A DNA stretch of 64,000 bases from Macrocystis pyrifera (Eukaryota > Sar > Phaeophyceae > Laminariales > Laminariaceae): positions 12,087,979 through 12,151,978 of the forward strand of contig JASSKH010000006.1 of NCBI GenBank assembly GCA_031763025.1, given 5' to 3'. Positions 1 through 12,046 of the stretch are shown here, piece by piece. The translations under genes were made by a program, and so were the position numbers. How positions within the stretch are numbered: position 1 is the first letter of the stretch; the number at the start of each line of letters is the position of its first letter. Under the pieces are notes generated by a model that searched no databases, was not told the DNA's origin, and saw only the letters and a program-made list of their open reading frames with translations.

Positions 1-39
1 CCCCCGCGCACCCCGTTCAAGCCGTGGTTACCACACTGC

Positions 40-545
40 CAATTGCTGTTTACAGTTAGAGATACCGATATCGTTGCTGTTACCTGCGGTGTCACCGTTG
101 CTGTTGCCGCTGCCTTTATTTTGTTATCATCGTTACCGTTGCCGTTACCGCCAATGTTGCCGCTGATGTCAGGGTTACCGCGACTGTCGCCGCTAATGCT
201 GCTACGGTTACCGCCACCTTTGTTGGGATTGCCGTCATGTTTCGCTGCTATTGTTGCGGTTACCGCAGATGTCTGGGGGCTATTGCGGGGGTACATAGTT
301 AGTAGGACCTATGGTATACATAAAAACCTATATATTTACCTATTTTTACTAACAAAATTTGGTCCCGTTAACTATGGACCCCCGTGATAGTATTGTTACG
401 TTTACCGCTACTGTTCCTGCCAGTGTTTGCTGAGGCTACCGTTACTGTGCCCTTTACCTTTGTGTTCGTTAATGGCGCTGTTACCGCTAACGTCGTTATC
501 ATTACCGCTGATACTGTTGCGGTTACCGCCGCTGGTACCGTTCAT
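40..545. repeat. GTTACC/GCCGCT low-complexity tract
   Basis: A degenerate hexanucleotide-like array of GTTACCG, GTTGCTG and GCCGCTA words runs across the segment and is interrupted by a MITE at 281-390. It keeps several frames open by composition alone, so the long overlapping open frames here are not evidence of coding. Confidence 0.6.
281..390. mobile_element. MITE family M1, copy 1
   Basis: About 110 bp. The left end (GCGGGGGTACATAGTTAGTA) and right end (ACTATGGACCCCCGTGATAG) are imperfect inverted repeats, each followed inward by GGACC or its complement. The centre reads AAAAACCTATATATTTACC. This copy sits inside the GTTACC tract. Confidence 0.75.
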
Positions 546-636
546 ATTACCCACCGTCCAAGTGACCACTACGGAACCTTTCCCCCCTCTTCCTCTTGCC
601 CCACGGACCCACCCTCTTCCCTGGAACCGAAACCAG

Positions 637-699
637 ATCGTGGCCGACAGGTTGGGGGCCGCGTCAGACTGCTCCAACACCCTCTGCTTCCGGGCACAG
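637..699 (+). CDS. Possible isolated internal exon, unknown gene
   Basis: A 63-nt segment is bounded by AACCAG before it and GTACAC after it. It encodes 21 residues reading IVADRLGAASDCSNTLC and a few more. The frame is protein-like, unlike the surrounding low-complexity DNA. No neighbouring exon could be joined with confidence and I recognise no family, so it may be chance. Confidence 0.15.
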
Positions 700-979
700 G
701 TACACCTCCCCCTCTCCGCAGCGCAAGGAACACGGTGCATCGGGGTAACCGTGTCCCTCAGGAGCCGCTCCAAGCAGGATAGGGACAGGGATGGCGGCGG
801 GGGCGGCGGCGGCGGTGGCGGCTGCGGTGAAGGTGGCACCGGTTTTACAGCCCTAGGGGCGTGCGGGGGGAGGGGGGGGGGGGGGGGGGGGGTGGAGGGG
901 GCGGTGGGTTCGGGACAGCGGAGGGGGAGGTGTGGATGATCGAGTCCGTTTCGGTGCCTCTTCCGTCTTCCTCGGCCCT

Positions 980-1520
980 TGCGTGGTAGAAATAATATTC
1001 TACTCGAGAGTAGGTTTTTGGTGGAAATACTACGTACCAGTAGTACGTGTACACGGGAATCTGAATTTTGGGAAGAAATGGAATCTGTTTTCGTACCGGA
1101 TTTTGCTCGATTAATAGTAGAACTACCGAACTATGTCCTCGTGGAAATGCCGCAATGTGTTTGGGTGTTTGGGGGGGGGAAATCCGGAATCTATATCTGT
1201 AGGTGTTTTTTTCGGTAGGATTACTGTTTTTTTTTTAATGGTTTGGCTGGAAGTTGTTTTGGTGGAAATAATGGAATCTTATTTGATCTTATTCGGTGGA
1301 ATTTCTGGAATCTATTCTTGGTAGAAAATTCTGAAATCTGTTTGGGTGGAAAATGTTAGGTGCTGGAATGTTTTTTGGTAGAAATATTGCCATCTGATTT
1401 AGTGGAAATATGAGAACATGTTTTCGTGGTAGAAACAATGGGGCCGTTTCGGGGGGGCTGTTGGAACTTGTGTGGCAGAAATATTGGAACCTCTTACATG
1501 TGGTAGAAATACTGAAACCT
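980..1520. repeat. Degenerate minisatellite (GGTAGAAATA-type)
   Basis: Words of the form GGTAGAAATANTG followed by GAATCTG and a T/G-rich spacer recur at roughly 30-50 bp spacing. At least ten units are recognisable between the poly-G tract near 872-892 and position 1520. The copies differ strongly, so the array is old or was never homogenised. Confidence 0.5.
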
Positions 1521-2072
1521 GATTCGTAGGTTTAGTGATGTACTGATGCCTCCACCGCTGACCGGCCCGACACGTGGTGCGATTGAATAGGTTTCGCTCG
1601 AGGTCGGTTGGATTGTTGCTGTTCGCTGATAGTGACAGTTTTTAATGGCAAACCCGCTAGCGCCCACCGCCAGGATACCCGGACACGCACTGCGGTGGAG
1701 TGGGGTTGCGTGCGGGCTCGGTTGTATTGTTTGGTTTTCGCTGACAGGGACGGTAAAAGCCGCCGCCCACTGCCAGCGGACCGGAAACACGATGCGGTGG
1801 AATAGATCAGTACGTTACATATGCGGGGAAAGTGAAAAAAGTGTGTGATATGATACTCGTGTTTAGTATGGGTTTGACGGACAAAACGTTCTGCTGAAAC
1901 CACCCAAAAAAGTTCGCCCTCTCTCTGCTGCTTTGTTTTTTTTTTATGTTTTTTTACGATGGTACATGCGATAATTTTGACTATTAATGAGAGGTACGGT
2001 CGTACACATCCGCAAACACTGCAAGACTCCAACACCCAAAAGCCGATCTCGCAAGAAAATCGCACAGATAGT

Positions 2073-2179
2073 CACATTTGCCCGCAATTATAATCACCTC
2101 TTTAGTTTTCATGTGAACTAAAAAACACATTTGCCCGCAATTATAATCACCTCTTTAGTTTTCATGTGAACTAAAAAAC
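2073..2179. repeat. 53-bp perfect tandem duplication
   Basis: Two adjacent copies start at 2073 and 2126, each beginning CACATTTGCCCGCAATTATA and ending ATGTGAACTAAAAAA. I see no differences between them, which suggests a recent slippage duplication or an assembly artefact. Confidence 0.85.
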
Positions 2180-2235
2180 AGCGAAACAAATGATGTATGT
2201 ACGAACAGAAAAAGAGCACTACCGGCTACAACGGC

Positions 2236-2267
<32 letters not shown>

Positions 2268-2490
2268 AACGAGTCCCCGCTTTCGACCCCCTGCTTGGAC
2301 ACTCTTGGGGACCACGCAACGTCAAGGCGCTCAAACGACTGACCCGCCCACTCCCCGCCAGCGCGCCAGCACCCGCGGCGGCGTCGCGGTAGCCGGCGCT
2401 GACTGCGCGAGGCCGGGCTCTCTCTAGCGGCACGGCGGAACCCGGACCCATCCACTTCCAAGTCAACTGCTATCAATAGTAGATCACGGT

Positions 2491-2754
2491 TTGTGCCTAC
2501 CGTATGTGCCCGTATGCTACGGTGTATATCCCAATTCGACCACCCACGTTATCACCGGCTGTGTATCACATCCCCAGAGGATATTTACTACACCGACCGG
2601 GAGAGATGAGTTTTTCGGAGAGCCAACCATTTTCACCGGGGGGGGCCAGTGTGGGGTATACAACGTCGTAGACGGAAGTCCCGACGAGACGAGCACCATT
2701 TTGTCCGGAGCAGAGGCGTTCTTCCCGAGTGTTGCTGCGAGCTGCTGGTCGTGA
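2491..2754 (+). CDS. Hypothetical open frame or terminal exon
   Basis: An 87-codon frame ends in TGA. From about 2574, after CCCCAG, it reads as ordinary mixed-composition protein with GRDEFFGEPTIFTGGGQCG and a Trp-Ser end. Cysteines are spread along it. It could be the last exon of an unseen gene or a small secreted protein, but there is no hydrophobic start and no recognisable family. Confidence 0.2.
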   Translation: MCLPYVPVCYGVYPNSTTHVITGCVSHPQRIFTTPTGRDEFFGEPTIFTGGGQCGVYNVVDGSPDETSTILSGAEAFFPSVAASCWS

Positions 2755-2959
2755 GTGGTTGCGTGCTGTGATGGTGCCTGGTGTATGAGGCAGCAGCTGC
2801 CGCTGCTTGGTCGGTCGGTATGTCGTTGCCTTATGTGCGTTGCCTTGTGTGACTCGGTGGTGTTTGGTTCATGATGCAAAATCTCGAACAAATATCTTGA
2901 ATTGCCTGCTGCTGTTGCTGGCTGCAACTTGATGCAGCTCTAGCCAGTTTAGCCTACAG

Positions 2960-3069
2960 TATCACGGGGGATCATAGTAAATAGGACCAACTATTGTTAG
3001 TAAACATAGAGAAATATATAGGTTTTTGTATGTACCGTAGGTCCTGTTTACTATGGCCCTCCGTAACAG
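2960..3069. mobile_element. MITE family M1, copy 2
   Basis: Inverted ends ATCACGGGGGATCATAGTAA and TTTACTATGGCCCTCCGTAA. It is in the opposite orientation to copy 1, with ATATATAGGTTTTTGTATG in the right half. Confidence 0.8.
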
Positions 3070-5019
3070 TGAAAACTGGAAGCCTCGGAGCTTTTAAACA
3101 GATGACGGTATACCGTGAAAGAAAACGTTTCATCTCCCTTTTTTGCCTGTTGGGGCTCGAGTTGAATTTCTACCGTCGACTGAATCGTGACGTAAAATTC
3201 ACAGGTACACTGTTCTGAGGCAACTTTGGCGGGTGATGGACACGTTTGGACTTTGAGCTTGAAAACACTTGATGCTTTTTTTTCCTGTTTCTTTTGCGAA
3301 ACGCTTACGCGCGCCTACTCGACGACAGATTAAAAATTCCCGAGAGATGACCGGTGGCCTAGAGCTTTTTCGACACCCATCCGCTGGAGGACAAAAAACA
3401 GTAGGGGGGAAAAAAAAAATTGCAGAATCGATCCGCCTTACACCAGAAGGTTGGCTTGCGAGGGTTTGATGATTTCCAGGTCGTTGTCCCATGCACAGCG
3501 ATGTATGACATGCCTTCCTGGTACATGGATGATTGGATGCTGCGCGTTCACATATATTATTGACAACGGACGATAACGCACTGACTGTGCTTCATTCGTA
3601 TGTCACGTGGGTCTCAACAATCTAAATTTTCCTTAGGAATGTGGGGTTTGCGGAGGCGCATTGCAAATTCGAACAAAAGCCGAGAGTAGTGCTATATAGG
3701 ACGGTTGGCAACGAGAGACAATATACTACAGCCGCTGCAGTCAAAGCGTCGAGCTGTATATGTACGAGAATTGCCGTGCTGGCCATCAACGGCCGGTGTG
3801 GTAGTGGCGCCGGCGGCGAGAACCTCGTATGTAGCATCGCGGCTTCGAAAGGACGCGATAGATGTGTGCCCATCACAAGTGATCCACAGTTAGCCGTAAA
3901 GACGCTGCACCGCTCGTTGATAAATAATCGTGTGTTTTACATACCCGAGTCCCAGAAAGGATCATGTGATCATGTGATCATGAGGTGTCGTCAATGTTTC
4001 AGTGCCCAAAGTATACCTGAAAAGCGAGAGTTTGCAATATCCGCCCCCCCCCCCCCCCCTCCCGACAATCTCGAGATTATTGTTGTTCTACTCGAGATTG
4101 TTCTTCTAACGGAATTTAATAGCCACAACGAGGGCAGACGGACTAGCGTTTTACCCCCCCCGGCTGCCTTTAGGGAGGGGGGGGGGGAGGCACTGTCAGT
4201 CCACTCATCTACCCCGCCCACACACCCCCCCCACCACCACCATGTGCTCCCAATAGAGGAGGCTGGCATCATCATCATCATCACTGTGGCCACTCATCTC
4301 TCTAACGGTGAGCGAACACGCCAGAAGAACAGGACTGTAGCCTGTATACACTACTTGCTGTCCGGCTCTCTGCGAGAGATTAAAATTGAATATGAAGTTA
4401 AACCCGAACCATGACCCGAGACTGAATCTCTGACCCTGAATCCCATTTCGAACCTAGACCTGAACCAAAAATCTGATTTTGAATTTGAATCCGAACCGAA
4501 CCTGAACCGTAATTTGAGCTTGAAAAACTGAAATCGAATTCGGACTATAAATAAACAAAGTTCGTGAACGCACTACTGCTCCAATATACGGTTACGCACC
4601 CCCATTTTAGGGTTTGCTCGTGGGCAGGACGGCGTCTGGGCGAGCACAGCACGTCCACCCTGTGGTGATAGTGGCGGTGAAGGCCGTGGTGGCCAATTTC
4701 CGACCTCACCTCGCACACAACCCAGAAGACACCAGCCCAGCCCGCTTAGCTTCAATGGTTCGGTAAAAAAAAAAACGTTCGACCTGACCCGACCCAACCC
4801 AGTCGCTGCCCAACGCCCAACCAGGCCATCCGTCCCAGTCTCGATCGTTGGAGCGAAAAGGGATTCGATTGAAATGGATTGGTTGGCTGCTCGAGGAAGT
4901 TCAACGCGGCAGTGGTTCTACTTGAGCTATATCCGAGGCTCCAACGGTGCAGTCTTGCCGATCTGACCAAGGCCTTGCCGACCCCTCTCCGCTGTCCAAA
5001 GACGCCAGGAGCTCGCGAC

Positions 5020-5165
5020 TGCGCAGCCCCCCCCCCCCCCCCCGCCCCCTTGCTCGTCAAAAGCGTAACTCAGTTTGAGCCCGGCATGTCCTTTCCCTTT
5101 GCAGGGGTGAAGACGTTGAGGCCCACGAATGCCTGCTCCAGCTTCCTTCTACTCCAATAGCTCCT
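5020..5165 (-). pseudogene. Decayed tandem copy of lumen-protein last exon
   Basis: Read on the minus strand, this segment repeats the last exon at 5286-5354 and its 3' flank. The stretch KLEQAFVNLN of the true exon appears here as KLEQAFVGLN. The following GGCTCAAAC...GAGTTA flank is shared, and both copies are followed by C-rich DNA (plus strand). The copy carries an in-frame TAG at the position of the exon's Glu-Lys-Lys and has lost a few bases, so it cannot replace the exon. The period between copies is about 180 bp. Confidence 0.75.
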
Positions 5166-5285
5166 TGTCCGAGAGCATTCGGACGGCATAGCCCTTCTCC
5201 TCTCCCCTCACCTCCTCCCCCGCCCGCCCCAACCTCCCCTAACCAGAAAGATAACTCATGTTTGAGCACGGCATACCCTCTCTCT

Positions 5286-8200
5286 TCAGAGGAAGGCGTT
5301 GAGGTTCACGAACGCCTGCTCCAGCTTCATCAACTTCTTCTCTAAAATCTCGACCTGCACAGACACAAGCAAACAAACGAAAACCAAAAACAAACGATAC
5401 TTCAGGCATGCTACAACAAGACATGGCCTTCATCCGGGAGGGCGGGGGGGGGGGGTACTTGTTGAGGCGGGGGTGCCTACTGTCCTCACGTTTGCACACC
5501 CCAGGCAGATCATCAGCTTCCACTAAATGATCTAGCTCTTTTAGGGCACATGATCTGTATGATTTAGCTCATCATGTTGCCGGGTGGGAGCCTTATCATC
5601 TGCAGGATTTCGGACAATAATTCATGGGTTGGATCCGTACTGCATAGATCTTGCACAGCGCTCAGAACGGTAGGTTGGGATCTAGATGATTTATCTGTAG
5701 ATCATGATCAATCTGTAGGTCATATATCTGCACATGATCTAGATGCTTCATCCAGATATTTCAGAGCAGATAGATCCCTGATATGTACAATCTAGCGAAC
5801 AATCTAGCGAACGTTGCCGGGAGGGAGTCATATCATCTGCAGGATCCACACAGGACATTTTTCCTGGGGGTATGTCCGTAATACAGTATACAGATCTTGC
5901 TTGGAGCACCTCATAACGGCAGATTAGGATCTGCTGTAGATGGTCTACCTAACGGCAGGTTGAAGGATCTAGATGACCTATCAGATTTAACTGTACATGA
6001 TCCATCTGTCTGACGTGTGAAACGTTTCACCTCAACCTGAAGAGCTCTACCCCCCACCCCAAAGATGATTTTGACCGCGCTTGTACACTCAAACACATGA
6101 ACGATTTCAGGGCTGAGGCATACGACGAGTAATATTGCACACCGCGGACAGACAATTTCATCAATTCTTATCATTTGTTCTTCTTCAGCACATCGTTTCA
6201 GGGCAGATCTCTTTCAGATCTTGCATCATCTCTATGATCTGTATGATGTAGCTCATGTTACCGAGTGGGACCCGTATAATCTGCATCATCTGCGTACTGT
6301 AGTACAAGTTTCTTGGATTGGACTTGCAGTGTGCAGATCCTGCACAACCTCTCGCAAGGGCACGTGAAGAACTAGATCATCGACAGTAGATATATAGATT
6401 GATAGATAGATAGATAGATAGATATAAGATAGATAGGTCATGATCTGTATGATCTGTCCGAGATGTGTAATATTACACACAAACGGGATTATCAAGTATA
6501 CAGAGGGGGCTACGATTCAAGAGAGGGGTGGGCGTGTCAGGCCTTCGAAATACCCTAAACCGGCACCTCTCTGTCCCTGAATACAATGACCTTTAATTTT
6601 AATATTATACCACAAATGATCCCTATATTCCGGGACAGAGTGCTATTTTTCTTAGACCAGAATAGGTACTATAGTTGGGGACAGAGTGCTATTTCTCTCA
6701 AACCAGAACAAGTGATACATAGCTTTTAGTATGCCCGCACCAAGCCATTTGATGTGTCTACAATCGACACCAGGTATTTCTCAGCACTTGAGAGGCCTAC
6801 CAAAATACCTGGTATCCTAAACCGGCATTACCTCAAAACCAGCGCGGGCATCACACACCTCGGGATATTTCATCATGCCCGCGTCAAGCGCTATTTGACC
6901 CCCCTCTCTAAAACCCTTACTTTTCCCCACCCTTTCTTTAGGAGTGCAGTCCCGTTTCTGAGACGAACCACTCAGAATTTGAGTGTTTTTTACTCAAAAC
7001 GGGAGTCGCAAGCAAGTCTTACACGGGTTAAATCGACACCTCTCAAAACGTAACCCCCCCCTGTGAAGGGTACTTCCTCACATGAGTCCTTACACGAGTG
7101 AGTCCCGTCAACCAGGCGTGTTCTCGGCCCAAACGTACAACCCCCCCGTACCGTACTACCAATCTGTCCGTCAATATGATCATCAGCAGCTGTACATTAA
7201 TATTCCATCAAATTGTTGCTTATATTCATGTACAGAGTGGTACCAAGAGAGCGCGCGCAAAGGGGGGTTGAAGTAATCAGGACCAAATATGCTTTGAAAA
7301 AATACTTGGAATATGTACGTTTTTTGTGTGCATGATGGGTCCTGATCACTATGGCCCACCTTGACAGCAGTAACTGCCGATATTACTACTATTACTACTA
7401 CTGCTACTACTGCTACTACTACTACTACCACCGCTAACACTACTAATATTACGGGGGGGGGGCGTATTACAAAGGACCTACGGTACACACAAAAACCTAC
7501 CAGGTATATATTTCGCTATTCTTTCTACTAAACTGGAACAACATTCGGTCCTATGTACTATGCCTCCCCCCAATACCATTAACGCTTCTTTTACTCACCT
7601 TGCGCTCTGAGCGAGGGACGTCGGGCTTCATCTTAGAGGCGTTCGCTAGCTCTAGGGCGTCCTGGAGCATGTTTCTGTCGACAACAAGCAGCAGCAGCAG
7701 CAGCAGAAGATACAGGGCACATGAAACAGGGCATGGTACACGTAATGCTGCACGGCCATTTAGCATGGAAATTTCAAAAAAAAAAAAAAAAATTACCTAT
7801 CAGCACCAGGTACGAGTGATAATTTCAAAATATTGTTTTTTTAGCACGATAGGCCTGTTCGAGGAAAACGTTCATACGGGTCGGCCAAGGGTTGAGGTTA
7901 TAGGCTAAGGCTAAGGTATATCAGGTGCCACAGGTTTCATGGCGATCTATCTAACGACCCTTCTCTATATTCTGGAAATAACAACGGAATCACACGCGGG
8001 CCACACGAAATAGTCGTTTTTAATACTTGATCCTATAGTATGTGTTTTTGTACATGCCTTACATGAGCGAGGCGGGAGCGGACGGGGGAAAAGGGGACGC
8101 GTTGACGTCATCCCTTCGGCCCCACTCCACATTCGGGTTATAGCGCTTAGAAAGGGTAAACCTACCGCACAAGCCTACTCAGTCAGGGTTTAGAGGGGAT

Positions 8201-11200
8201 AACCTACTACAGTCACCTACTCAGTCCACGTTTAGCGGGGATAGCTGGTACTGCAGCAGCCTACTCAAGTCAGTGTTTTAAAAGGAAAACCTACAGGATC
8301 AGTAGTAGCCTGCTCACTGAGCGCTTAGACGGGAAAACCTACGGCGTTAGCCCAATCAGTCGGCGCTTCGAAGGAATAACCTATTATACTACAGTAGCCT
8401 ACTCAGTCCGCACTTTGAAGGGAGAACCAATCACGGGGGGGACCGTAGTAAATAGGACCTACGGTACACACAAAAACCTATATATTTCCCTATTTTTACT
8501 GACAAAATTCGGCCCTGTTAACTATGCCCCCCCCCCCGTAATATCATACGGTAGGCTACTAAGTCAGCGTTTAGAGGGGAGAAAATACCACGGAAGACTA
8601 CTTCTTAAGGGGGGCCATGATAAATAGGACCAAATATTGTCGGAAAAACTGGGTAAATATATAGGTTTTTGTGTGTACCGTAGGTCCTATTTACTATGGT
8701 CCCCCATAATAGCAAACACTTAGGAAGGGACAACGTACTATAGTAGCCTGTTCAGTCAGCACTTAGGGGGCGAAACCTACTGCAGTAACAGCTGGGAATG
8801 GATTCGTTTTAGTACGTGCAAAAAAAAAAAAACGATGTCGCATGGTCGAGATCTGGGGGAAAAGATCTTTACGAAATCAATCAATCCGTGATGGGGAAAA
8901 AAACTCTGTGTCTGTGCCATAAAAAAAAAACTGTTCTCGATGATGTTGCCTCTCCAAAGTGTAAGCATCAAGCCGTGCGGGGGTCGACGTCGCGGGCGTT
9001 GAGCTACGGGCTGCAAAAAAGTCAGCCTTGCTTTACTGCACAACACGTGCTGCTGGACAGCGCACCACCAAGCCCAGGGCGTAGAGAAGTAGCGTAGACA
9101 CAGAGGCGCAAGCGCGAGCGAATCGCACGTTTCTGGTGGCCCCTTGGGATCGGCGGCCGGCAGCACAAGAATGCTGCCCTTCCCTGTGAAACAAATCTCA
9201 ATATTGTACAGATCAAGTCGCAGGCTATGTGGTCCTGCTGTACTGCCGCTGGGCACGACGTGTAAACAACAACAACAAGAATGAGATACCAAGGCACAGC
9301 CAGCGACAGTCGGCTGTGTGTTGCTATATTGCACATCGCCGAGACCGGGATTCAGACGGCGCTGCCCGCATCTCGGTGCGCGTCTCTGTGAAAGCGCGCC
9401 CCACCTCTAGCTCACAGACCAGCAGATGCTGTGCATGCAGCTGGGCTTGAGCCTTGCAGCCAAGGCTGCATTCTCTACCTGTACGCGCCTGAAGTTCTGC
9501 ACGGTGCTTGCTGTATGTACTCGTACGTACCTCCCATTCTGTCCGAATGTAAGGAGCCTTTATTTTCATATATATACTCGAACCGTCCTTATATTTCCGG
9601 TCAGAGTAGTGCGGTGGAAAATATTTTTACTCGATGGTGTTCTCACGGGAGACATCATATTTGCTGCAACCGTGAATGTGTTCTCAAACCAGGAAATTAG
9701 GGTCGTGGGCAGACTATTTTCAAATTCGTGTAGTTCCGATGTTTTTCAACGGTTTCTTAAACCAATCCATTCCCATCCCTAGCCTCGACATTTTTTTCAA
9801 TGTCTTAAACCAATCCATTCCCATCCCTAGCAGTAGCTTACTCAGTCAGAACTCAGAGAAAAAACTACCTGCCACTCAACAGTAGCCTACTCAGTGAGAA
9901 CTCAAAAAGAGATAACCTGCTACAGCACCAGCCTACTCACCGGACGATCAGGTCGGTCCCCCTCTGTGTGTCCTCGTCGAAGACGTCGTTGACGCCGTTC
10001 AACGTAGAGCGGAACTCGGCCATGTTAAACGTGGACTTCACCTTCGGCAGCACGTCCGCCTGGGGTTGCTCGCCTGCAGCATTTCATTGGGTTCAACAAT
10101 TTATCACCGGCTAAGGATGAGCGTGAGCACTTCGACGCGAGCAGACGATGGAACACAGGGCTCAACCCTACGGAAGATAGAAATGCAAGGTAGCGTACCG
10201 TTGGGGGAGGGGGAGAACAGCCTGCTATACTGCGGTATATATGACCCCAGACCTCGCGTTGCGACCAGAAGGGGGGAGGAGAAAGGAAAGGGAAAGAGCA
10301 GAGAAGGATGAGGGAGAGGATAGTGGTCCTAAACATGACATGACGAGAGAGGGAGCGATGGTACTGGACTCGATACACACGCCAACGGGAGAGATACGAT
10401 AGGGAGGATGTTGGCCTGCAGTAGGTCGAGCGATGAAACCCAAGCATCGCGAGAACCCTGCCATCCAATTTACACCTGGCCGACTAACATACAGTAGTGA
10501 AGAGACTTTTGGTCAGCCAACGCGTACGTCGCCCTAGAAATCAGTCAATGTCTGGCGATTGAAGACCGAACTGACCAATGCGGCGGAAATGTCCTTGGTC
10601 GCAGCCTGGTACTTCTTAAGCGCCGCGATGTCTTTTTGCACGGCGTCCGTCGCCAGCTTGTCCGCGTCCTTCACAGAGCTTCGAGGGTCGATCACCTATT
10701 AAAATATAAGGTAAGGTAATGTATGGTAATATACACCAGGTAATATGGAGCAGGTAATATGTTAGAGGAAATAGGCAAGGTAACAGGAAAAGTAAGGTGA
10801 GGAAATAAGCATTCTCACGGAGCTCCAAGGGTCGAACACCTACTAATAGTGTTTAGGCATTAGGCAACAGGCATCGTGTAAGAGGTATCAGGTAACATAT
10901 TTTACCGGTAAAAGGTAGAACGTAATATGCAGCAGATATAACACGAAATAGGTAGATTAACAGGTGCGGTACTGGGCAACAGAAAACGAGCACCCCCGGC
11001 AACGCAAGATGTAACAGGAAACAGATAATAGGCAAGAAAAAATACGGAACATGTTACGGGTATCAGTAGGTAACGTTTAAGACGTAACAGTTAATAAATT
11101 GTAGATAAGAGTTGAAAGGTGAAAGGGACGAGGGAACATGTAACACGCAAGAGGTACTACGCAGCAGGTAATAGGTGAGGGGTACTATGAAAGAGGTACT

Positions 11201-11987
11201 AAGCAACATGCTTGATATGAAAAAGGTAACAGATACCTGGTGAGAAGCAACAGGTACTAGGCAAGAGGTGAAACCCAAGAGATAGTAGATAATAGGAAAT
11301 ATGGAACGCTGAATAAGCAACAGGGAATAGGTGACAGGTAACCGGCAACATGTAAGGTAAGGCAAGACAAGGCAAGGCAAGGCAAGGCAAGTACACCTAC
11401 ACAGGCAAACGCGTTACATGTTGAAAAAACAAAACCTTGCTTTTTTTCAAATTGTACAGCTGTACACAAACTCCATCTACCGAGCCAGCACTCAATTCCT
11501 TGCACCTCAGACACGGCACAATCCTATCCTGCGGGTAAGAGGCGGCGCAACCATCTCCCCCCTTCCACCACACCAAAAAACAAGTCATTTTCTTCGAGGC
11601 TGTCATCCATAAACAAGAAAGTCCGCCTCACGAGCAGCGGTTCTTAGTAGGATGCAGCTCATCCTTCATGCGACTCGCTTAATTCCTCGCGTTCCACTTC
11701 GCGCTTAGTGCGAGCAATCAATATCTGCCTGGTCGGTGAAAACCCGACGTGCTCCATCCCGGCATTGTCTGTACGGATGCGAGGGTCTATGATCGTACGT
11801 ACGACTACGGCCAGGCATGACCGACAATACAACACACACCCCTTCCGAACCTCGAAATGGTTTGGCTGTACGTACCCGTAAACACTGTAAAGAGTCTTGT
11901 ACTCGTGCATTTGCACACGCAACACATAAATGAATACATCGATCGGGGACAGATCAGATCCCCGTTTCATCCTCATCATCATCATCG

Positions 11988-12046
<59 letters not shown>

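Larger units (their letters stand above)
1..5019. other. Repeat-rich flank with no confirmed gene
   Basis: This stretch lies beyond the 3' end of the minus-strand lumen-protein gene. It holds a GTTACC-type low-complexity tract, two MITEs, a degenerate minisatellite, a 53-bp tandem duplication, an AGC run near 2236-2266 and a short degenerate repeat around 4380-4550. Two weak exon-like segments (637-699 and 2491-2754) are listed separately. A 257-codon open frame at 3641-4414 is composed largely of Pro, His and Ile runs made by microsatellites. I see no family match in the rest. Confidence 0.6.
8150..8790. repeat. Minisatellite CTACTCAGTCAG, split by two MITEs
   Basis: Units of about 45-50 bp (CCTACTCAGTCAGNNNTTAG, then GGGGATAACCTACTACAG, then TAG) run from 8150. 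They are broken by M1 copies at 8431-8547 and 8608-8711 and resume to about 8790. More units of the same type lie at 9828-9935, just before lumen-protein exon 5, so the array may once have been continuous or was copied locally. Confidence 0.65.

Noticed and set aside
3641-4414. 257-codon plus-strand open frame
   Set aside because: Its length depends on C-runs and a CAT microsatellite (Pro, His, Ile stretches). It has no signal, motif or splice context, and the composition changes abruptly along it.
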